Below, piece after piece: positions 57,154-64,000 of a stretch of DNA of 64,000 nucleotides. The notes under the pieces were generated by a model. It worked only from the letters and a program-made list of their open reading frames with translations. It searched no databases and was not told the origin of the DNA. The position numbers and the translations under genes were made by a program. This DNA is from Protea cynaroides. Lineage: Eukaryota > Streptophyta > Magnoliopsida > Proteales > Proteaceae. Numbering within the stretch: position 1 is the first letter of the stretch; each line of letters opens with the position of its first letter. Location: contig CM053266.1 in assembly GCA_028583415.1 (NCBI GenBank), forward strand, positions 85,256,149 to 85,320,148, given 5' to 3'.

Positions 57154-57830
57154 CTATACAAAAGCAAGGATGATGGATGACGCATTGTAAGGAGCAGAGT
57201 AGCATGTTGACATTGAAACTACTGTTCGGTTGATCTGAACTCTCGGATGAAGCTATCATAACCATCCAATTCACAAGTGGTTTATCATCTCATCATTATT
57301 TGGGAAAGAATCCTGTTTTCTGACAGAACTCTTCTTACCGTTCATTAATTCGACGGTTATTCTCGGAGTTAAAATTTAGTCCTCCTATAATATGCAGACA
57401 TTTGTCTCTTGGCTATGTCAATCTTTTAAGCTTCCTCACATAAATCTGACTGGGAATTTGTTTGCCGTACAATACTTCAACGGTATCAAAAATTCCCATA
57501 GTCCATTTTCATATGCCAAAATGATATCTCCTCGTTGGGATCGATCATTCTACAAAATAGCCAAAAAGCTCTTCCAATGGTAGCCCCATATGGATAGTTT
57601 CTTATCTGTCCACCTGGACCATCACCCTCCTCATTTTATCTATAGATTTGAGATTTTTGAGTCCAGACATGGTCGTATAAGTCAAGTATCATATATACGA
57701 TTTCTCGGGGATATTCCTCACATTTAAACATTTCGATGACAGCTATTCCGGGAGATAAATGTCAAATTACTGATTTTATCGGAATGTATATAGAAATCTT
57801 CGATGGTGTTCAAGTTTGGTTGTTGTCTAA
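57154..57830 (+). other. Non-coding stretch before the mobile-domain ORF, element D
   Basis: No recognisable domain. It ends in a pyrimidine/GT-rich TTGGTTGTTGTCTAATTGTG + TGCACAG followed by ACATGG, resembling a splice acceptor just before an ATG (57845), so the downstream ORF might be made from a spliced RNA. Confidence 0.35.
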
Positions 57831-58872
57831 TTGTGTGCACAGACATGGATCGAGTTCTCGCGACACCGGTCTTGGTGTATGATGTTTTGTGACCATGCTT
57901 CTTTAAGTTCGCTTCATCTTGAGGCGTTATTTCAAATCATGTCCATGCATTTGTACCCTAGCTTGATAAAAGCTGCAATTAAATTCTGGGATCCAAAAGT
58001 ACATGTATTTCGATTTGGAGAAGCAGAAATCTGTCCTACCGTTGAAGAGTTTCGAGCCTGTCTCATGTATCCTTACAGAGAAGGAATATTCAAACCAAAG
58101 CTGAAAGAAGATTATACTGAAGATATCAAAAATTTCTTTGGGTGGAATAAGAAAGAAATGGGCAAGTTTGTGGTACATGGCCGACTGAATGTGAGCAAGA
58201 TGATCGAAGCCTATGCCCATCTAGATACAGGAAATACGGAAGAGAAATTACAGAGGAGAAATGTATATGTTTTCGTAAAATTGCCCGAACCCTTTTGCGT
58301 AGTTCTCAAAGCACGGAATCTCCAGCTATCATCGAACTTATGATTGCTACCGGGGTGGCATAGACATCATTCCGACAATTTTGGCTGAAACCCTGAAAGG
58401 TCTAGACAAAGTATCCAAAGGCAGCGGTCGCTTTGAAATCAACAAATTTTCTGGGTCACCTTATCTTTTACAATACTGGTTGTGCGAAAGGTTGGGTTTA
58501 ATCCCTGAATTAGAAATGCCTGTGTTTGCCTCGTTCCAGTATGAAAGTAGAATGAATGTTGCGGTAATGCATGGAGAAAATGATTGGCCAGCTCGTCTTC
58601 AAGCAATAACGGCAGAAAACATTAGATGGAGGTGTAACTGGTGGACTTTCAATCGGGTTATAATGAATACATTCCGCAATTCACACGTTCAAATCATGGG
58701 CTTGACACATTCAACTTTCTATTCTCCCAGAAGATTGTCTCGTCAATTTGGAATACTTCAAGAGGCATTTGAAGAACCGGATGAATCTGACACACCCAGA
58801 GAATTAACGTCACAGCTTGCAAGTGGGATTGTTTGGGACTGGAGCAAGAGAAATATTATCGCTCTGAATTGA
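57831..58872 (+). pseudogene. Plant-mobile-domain / DUF7745-like protein, additional ORF of element D
   Basis: Sense-strand ORF downstream of pol. The first frame (57831-58343) has LYPSLIKAAIKFWDPKVHVF + RFGEAEICPTVEEF, the typical N-terminal signature of retroelement-associated plant mobile domain proteins, then a charged linker (KPKLKEDYTEDIKNFFGW). The second frame (to 58872) has RGGIDIIPTILAETLKGLDK, FSGSPYLLQYWLCERLGLIP and a Trp-rich end, LTSQLASGIVWDWSKRN. A +1 shift near 58300 divides them. The start is unclear: 57831 has TTG, and the ATG at 57845 is out of frame with the domain. Host relatives (MAIN/MAIL1) act in the nucleus in genome silencing and stability; the role in the element is unknown. 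Confidence 0.75.
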
Positions 58873-59198
58873 TTCCTAATTCTCTTTAGAATTCAATAAT
58901 ACTGATGTCAATCAAATGACTATTCAATTTACTCGATGATCGTTTTGTATATCAAACAATGTCATACTCAAATTGCAATGTATTCGACTCTTGAGAACCA
59001 TTCTGAATGTCAAACTAACGTAACCATTGAGGAATGTCTATTTGTCAAATACTTTGTGTTTGTAATAGTCACTGCAGGTGCGAATTTTTAACAAATAGGT
59101 ATCATGGAGAAATTTCGAAGCCAAAGGTACGTATTTTCTTTTCAGACGACAAAATTGAAGCGTTCATTTTCTTTAACCTCAATTTACCAATCTCGGTT
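58873..59198 (+). other. 3' untranslated region of element D
   Basis: AT-rich with no frame of note; leads into the polypurine tract. Confidence 0.5.
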
Positions 59199-59207
59199 AA
59201 AGAGGGG
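59199..59207 (+). other. 3' polypurine tract of element D
   Basis: AAAGAGGGG, four bases before the LTR start TGTAGACGC at 59212. Confidence 0.65.
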
Positions 59208-59211
59208 TATC

Positions 59212-62200
59212 TGTAGACGCTTCAAATTTGTCGAGGAAGTTAAATCATAGCTCAGGGGAATAGGAAATAAAAAAATAAATAGTGTATAATAATAATAACC
59301 ATAAATAAATAATAAATAAGTAAGCAAGATGTAATGATAAATAAGAAAATATAATAAAAATAAAACAATAATATAAAATAAATAAATAAACTAATTATGA
59401 CAAAATATATTTTTAGTTTGTTTTTTTTAAATAAATATGATAAAATTCATACATAAGATAATGACAAAAAAAGAAAAAAAAGAAAAAAAGAAAAAAAAAA
59501 GAAAAAAAGAAAGTGCTCACGTGGTTGGAAAATGGAACTCCAACCACGTCATCAAACTAAAATAAAAATAAATAAAAATAATAAAAAATAATATATATAA
59601 ATCAAATGAAACGCAGAGAGATCATTTTTCTCTCTGCGTTCCAAACAGAGAAATAGAGAGGCGGGTTCGAGAGAGAGAAACAGAGAGGGAAACGAGGGTT
59701 TGAGGAAGAAGTCGACGGAGAGAGCGACCTGGAGCAGCGGCGACGTCGACGGCAGTGGTGCGAAGCAACGTCGACGGCAACGGCGACGGCGGCTTGGCGA
59801 GCAATGACAATGGCGACGGCGACCTGGCGAACAGCGGTGGCGATTCATTATGTTTGGATCTGATGTTTTTTTCTGTTAAAAAAGAAGAGAGAAGAAACCA
59901 GATTTGAGACTGGAATTTCTTCATTCGACGGTAGACGGCGATGGCAGCGGCAATGGTAGCGGTAAGCCGTCGGTAGAGCAGAGGTACAACGGCGATCAAC
60001 GATTCAAGCCTTCAGGTATTTTGAAAACCAGATCTGAGATCTCAGATCTGGTTTAATCTAATCTTTCTTGTTTATATATCTCAATTTATGCTTAAACTTA
60101 TTGTATTCCCTCTCAAGCATGGTTTCTCTTTTCGAACTTATGAGTTCTTTAGATTTCGTTGGCTTAATCTACGATTTTTGAGTTTTTTTTTTTTTTTTTT
60201 AATTTATTTTTCTGGTTTTCGATCTGCGAAAGAGATCCCTGTCGATCATATATGTCGTTCTCAAATTTTTTGTTCATGTGGATCTGAAATTCTGATTTGA
60301 GATTCTTGAGATTCTTGAAGTGAATTTTCTTTACTTATAATTCGAGGTTCCGATCTGAATTTCCTTTGTTCATCGTTTGAAGCGAATTTTTGTTCATCAT
60401 TTGGTATCGTGATCTAGTGTTCTCTATTCTACTTTAGAATCAAGGATTTCTTTATTTCCTAATTCTTTGATTCTCAATCATTTCTTTTGCATTCGATTCC
60501 AGGTATTCCAAAATCTCAGATCTGATTTCTTGATTTTCTTTTTTTTTCTTTCTTTTCTTTTCTTTCTTTCTTCTTTGTTTCTTTATTCTGATCTTTGAAG
60601 TTTGAAATATCAATGTTTAAAATTTCATTTCATGGTCGATATTCCTTTCTTCCTCTTTGGTTTCTTTTACCGATTTCGTCGTGTAAGACCTCTAGAGTCC
60701 TCTGTAATCTTGATTTTTTTTTTCTTTCTTCGTTTTATGCTCTTTTATTCTACACTTGGTGATCCGTATCGGTGTTTACGACTTGATATTAGTATGTCGA
60801 AGCTATGGTTTTGTTTCGGTACTGATCTATGTTTGAGAATCAGGTAATTGGAGCATTATGTTGGAATATATAAACTGTTTAGCATCCCTTTCTCAACATT
60901 CATTACATAAAAAATCTATTCAGTTAACAGATATAAATGCCGTATAGTTTTGGAGATGAAAATTTTCAAGAATGCCTGTGCTTGATGGATTGCTCTCAGA
61001 ATAGCAGTGATGAGAAAACTTTGAAGAGGTGGTTTTTCCATTGACAAAAGGGTTGAGTAAAGATTACCGGCGAGATTTCTTTGAAACATCTGCCGTCGCC
61101 AGTAATATTGAAAGAATCAGTTATTCTATTTTTTTTTCCATACTATTATTGTTTGTTTAATTTCATGTAGGATTCGAGCTATTAGATTCCAAGTTGAGTT
61201 TGAATGACTTAATTCTGTAGCTGTCTGCTAAACATGGGAATTCAGTGTTATTGTTGTCTATTAGACATTTCCCTCTTCTCTAATGATGATGTAAGGTCAA
61301 ACTAACTAGCTTCAGTTTGAAATCAGATTTGCCGAAGTGGGTGGTTTTCACCTATACAAATACGTCGTGAAACACACGAGATCATTCCTTCTTTTGGCGT
61401 CCACCTCTACTCACAGGCAGGTAACGCCCTAACTCTATGTCTTTATTTTATGTGGTATATGGGTTCGGCCATCGTGCACCCATAATTATTCGATGCGGGT
61501 GGGTAACACGACATGCATGCGGCACTTGCCATCCCTAGCATAGTAACGGGCGGGATAGACTAGGACGTCCCCTACCCTTTCAATGTATCCCACGAATGCG
61601 AAAGGAAATGTATTAATAGTTTTAATCCCCAATCCCCACTTATGTATCCCATAGGAATTTCTTATGAATTTTGTAACTATTTCCGTGCAATGCGGACTCA
61701 CGCGCTTGTGATGCGCAAATATAGATGTGTGAACGTATGTATGAATGAAGCGAGGCACCGATGCCTATTGTCCAATGTCGAGAGTACCTTCTCACATGTT
61801 GACAAATTAAAATTGTTTTCATTTTTTATGCGTAGTTCATTCCGAACTACGTATGGACTTGATTCTCGGACTCCACCCCGAGATACGTAGGCTGCCTGGG
61901 AATCCATTACCCAAGCTCAGTCCAATTGCAATGAGGGTTGCAATAATACCCGAGTTGCATCATAATGCATTTACACATTGATTAAAAATTATAATCTTTC
62001 AAATTTATCATGTCAGTTGTTTTGCATAGTTTCAATAAAATTCAATTTCAATTCAATTTCGGTTTCAATTTCAATTTAATCCCAAATCTAAATTCAATTT
62101 CCCATTTCAATTTCAATTTCTATTTCGATTTGGATTTAATTCCAATTTTATTCTAATTTTAATGAAATTGCAAATTCAAAGTAAATTTTCAAAAATTCAA

Positions 62201-64000
62201 TTTTAATTCGATTTCGGATTCAATTTCAATTTAATCCCAAATCTAAATTCAATTTCCCATTTCAATTTCAATTTCTATTTCGATTTGGATTTTAATTCCA
62301 ATTTTATTCTAATTTTAATGAAATTGCAAAATTCAAAGTAAATTTTCAAAAATTCAATTTTAATTTTCAGCCAATTTCAATTTAAATCTTTCATTTTAAT
62401 TTCAATTCCAATTTCAATTCTATCCCAATTTCAATTTTAATTCTAAATCTATCTTCAATTTTAAATTCAATTCAATTTCTAATTTCTATTTTAATTTAAG
62501 TTCAATTCAATTTTCAATTTTCAATTTCTATTTCTATCTCAATTTCAATTTTAATTCCAAATCTATTTTCAATTTTAATTCAATTCAATTTCTATTTCAA
62601 TTTTAATTTCAAATTCAATTCAATTTCTAATTTCAATTTCCATTTCAATTTCTATTTCAAACTCAATTCGATTTCTATTTCAATTTCAATTTCAATTCAA
62701 ATTCATTTCAAAGTTCAAGTTCAATTCAATTTCTATTTCAATTTCAAGTTCCAATTTCAATTTCAATTTCAAATTCCAATTTCAATTTCAATTTCAAATT
62801 CAATCTAAGTTTTCAAATTTCAAAACTTCATTTCAATTTTCCATCTTCGCATGGAATTTTGGGCAAACATTCCATCATCGCATGGAAGTCCCTTTTCAAT
62901 TTTGGACAAACATTCCATCATCGCATGGAAGTCCCTTTTCAATTTTGGACAAACATTCCATCATCGCATGGAAGTCCCTTTTCAATCTTGGACAAACATT
63001 CCATCATCGCATGGAAGTCCCTTTCAATCTTGGGCAAGCATTCCATCATCGCATGGAAGTCCCTTTCAAACCCTACTTTACATAGACGGTCTACCAGCTT
63101 GACTAGTGGCTGTAGAAGTCTATTCGATATCTTTACATAGACGGTCTACCAGCTTGACTAGTGGCTGTAGAAGTCTATTCGATGTCTCTTTACATAGACG
63201 GTCTACCAGCTTGACTAGTGGCTGTAGAAGTCTATTCGATATGTTTTACATAGACGGCCTACCAGTTTGACTAGTGACTGTAGGAGCCTATTCAATATCA
63301 TAAACCTAGATGACCTATTAGTTTGACTAGTGGCTATAGGGATCTGTTATCTTATCAACCCAAATGGTTGAACTACGTTGGGCTTGATTCTTAGGCTTGT
63401 CCTAAGATACGTAGGTAGCTTGAATGTTTATCATTCAAGTTCAGTCCTAAACTAATTTATTTTTAATTTACTTTCATTACTTTCATTACTTTCATTTCTT
63501 TCAAAAGATCATTGCATTTGAACTTTGGACTACGCTTCAATAACTAAAAAATGATTTTTGTCTGTCAGCATGTTGAGTGGTACGCTTGTCATCCGAAATT
63601 GGCTGATTGGTCCGTCATCCAATCATTTTATTTCTGATCCATATCACATTTTAATTTTTCTTACTGTTATCTTGATGGCTTGCTCCTAGATTTAAATACA
63701 TCTAGAACCTAGGTTTGGTGCCTATTAAAAATTGTTTAGCCATTGCCTGTAATTAAAATTAGGATAGGAAAGGATAGTATATGGAGACTAATCTTCGGAT
63801 TAGGCAATTTGGGTGCCTAACACCTTCCCAAATTGTAACATGACACTTACCCACTATCTTGGTTTGACCATTAAGCCTTAATCCCTACGTGAGTCATTAG
63901 TATTTCTCATATGAGAAATCGTATATAGGTCCTAGACCTTTTCTAGGTGGCGACTCCATTCTATTTTCATTTCATTTTTTACATTTTATCATTTAATGCA
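59212..64000 (+). repeat. 3' LTR of element D, cut by window end
   Basis: Starts TGTAGACGCTTCAAATTTG and follows 44430-49244 throughout, including the TATA/hairpin unit (59591-59640), the satellite (62036-62840), five 43-bp units and four-plus 56-bp units. By alignment the window ends about 31 bp before the LTR end. Differences from the 5' LTR are mainly small indels in homopolymers and in the poly-A/AAAG tract at 59464-59512. Confidence 0.9.
59591..59640 (+). promoter_or_regulatory. TATA box and hairpin, 3' LTR copy
   Basis: TATATATAAA then AACGCAGAGAGA (59610-59621), 7-nt loop, TCTCTCTGCGTT (59629-59640); no change relative to the 5' LTR although the nearby A-tract has changed a lot. Confidence 0.6.

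Larger units (their letters stand above)
44430..64000 (+). mobile_element. Element D: TAT/Ogre-like Ty3 retrotransposon with plant-mobile-domain ORF
   Basis: Order: 5' LTR (44430-49244), primer site (49246 on), 1-kb leader, gag-PR (50289-53054), spacer, RT with two RNase H domains (53792-56149), integrase (to 57089), internal A19G7 tract (57128-57153), additional ORF (57843-58872), 3' polypurine tract (59199-59207) and 3' LTR (59212 to beyond the window). Very long LTRs, no chromodomain and a second, archaeal-type RNase H mark the TAT clade. Frameshifts occur in most segments. Inferred full length is about 19.6 kb. Confidence 0.88.

Noticed and set aside
57080..57274. Minus-strand ORF with a poly-Phe run
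   Set aside because: Reads the A19G7 tract backwards; shadow frame.
1..64000. tRNA, rRNA, CRISPR arrays, bacterial operons
   Set aside because: None seen. Repeats are LTRs, MITEs or tandem satellites, and the gene structure is eukaryotic. The tRNA-like words at 1523, 35106, 37704 and 49246 are primer-binding sites, not tRNA genes.

Overview
This window is nuclear DNA from a flowering plant. The evidence is a spliced, intact plant-type gene for cytosolic ribosomal protein eL33 (RPL35A) with short GT-AG introns, plus dense LTR retrotransposons of plant-only types (Ty1-copia, Tekay-like chromovirus, TAT-clade Ty3) and Mutator-type MITEs. I cannot name the species.

Layout. 1-3243: 5' end of a minus-strand Ty1-copia element (broken gag, primer site, ~1.7 kb LTR). 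3244-10.9 kb: gene-poor, with LTR scraps, dispersed low-copy repeats and four foldback MITEs, three of them with clear ~9-bp target duplications. 10929-11693: RPL35A, the only recognisable host gene, four coding exons. 11.7-19.4 kb: non-coding, with a 1.1 kb Mutator-like element, two small foldbacks, LTR fragments and a GGGTTAGGGTT-rich repeat.

19.4-44.4 kb is a nested retrotransposon cluster. An old TAT LTR piece (19409-22213) is followed by an old, internally deleted Tekay-like element B (22214-40046). B is split by an insertion flanked by the 5-bp duplication TGTCC (24314-37472). Inside that lies a young Tekay-like chromovirus A (25518-37378, minus strand). A has two nearly identical 2.26 kb LTRs, broken gag, PR-RT-RNaseH and IN-chromodomain genes and, between its 5' LTR and gag, an intact 422-446 aa ORF running in the opposite direction. 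40047-42267 is a remnant carrying a putative 'gypsy-type transposon' (PF04195-like) gene, and 42268-44429 is a truncated LTR of the A/B family in plus orientation.

44430 to the window end is a ~19.6 kb TAT/Ogre-like Ty3 element D on the plus strand: ~4.8 kb LTRs rich in tandem repeats, gag-PR, spacer, RT with two RNase H domains, integrase, then an additional plant-mobile-domain-like gene downstream of pol. Its 3' LTR runs off the window about 30 bp before its end.

Most retroelement genes carry one-base indels and some stops even though the paired LTRs look nearly identical by eye. This points either to trans-mobilised defective copies or to residual assembly errors. The points most worth a second look are the antisense gene in element A with its motif-rich upstream region, the 68-nt intron-like segment between gag and protease of A, and the mobile-domain gene of D that sits between two polypurine tracts.
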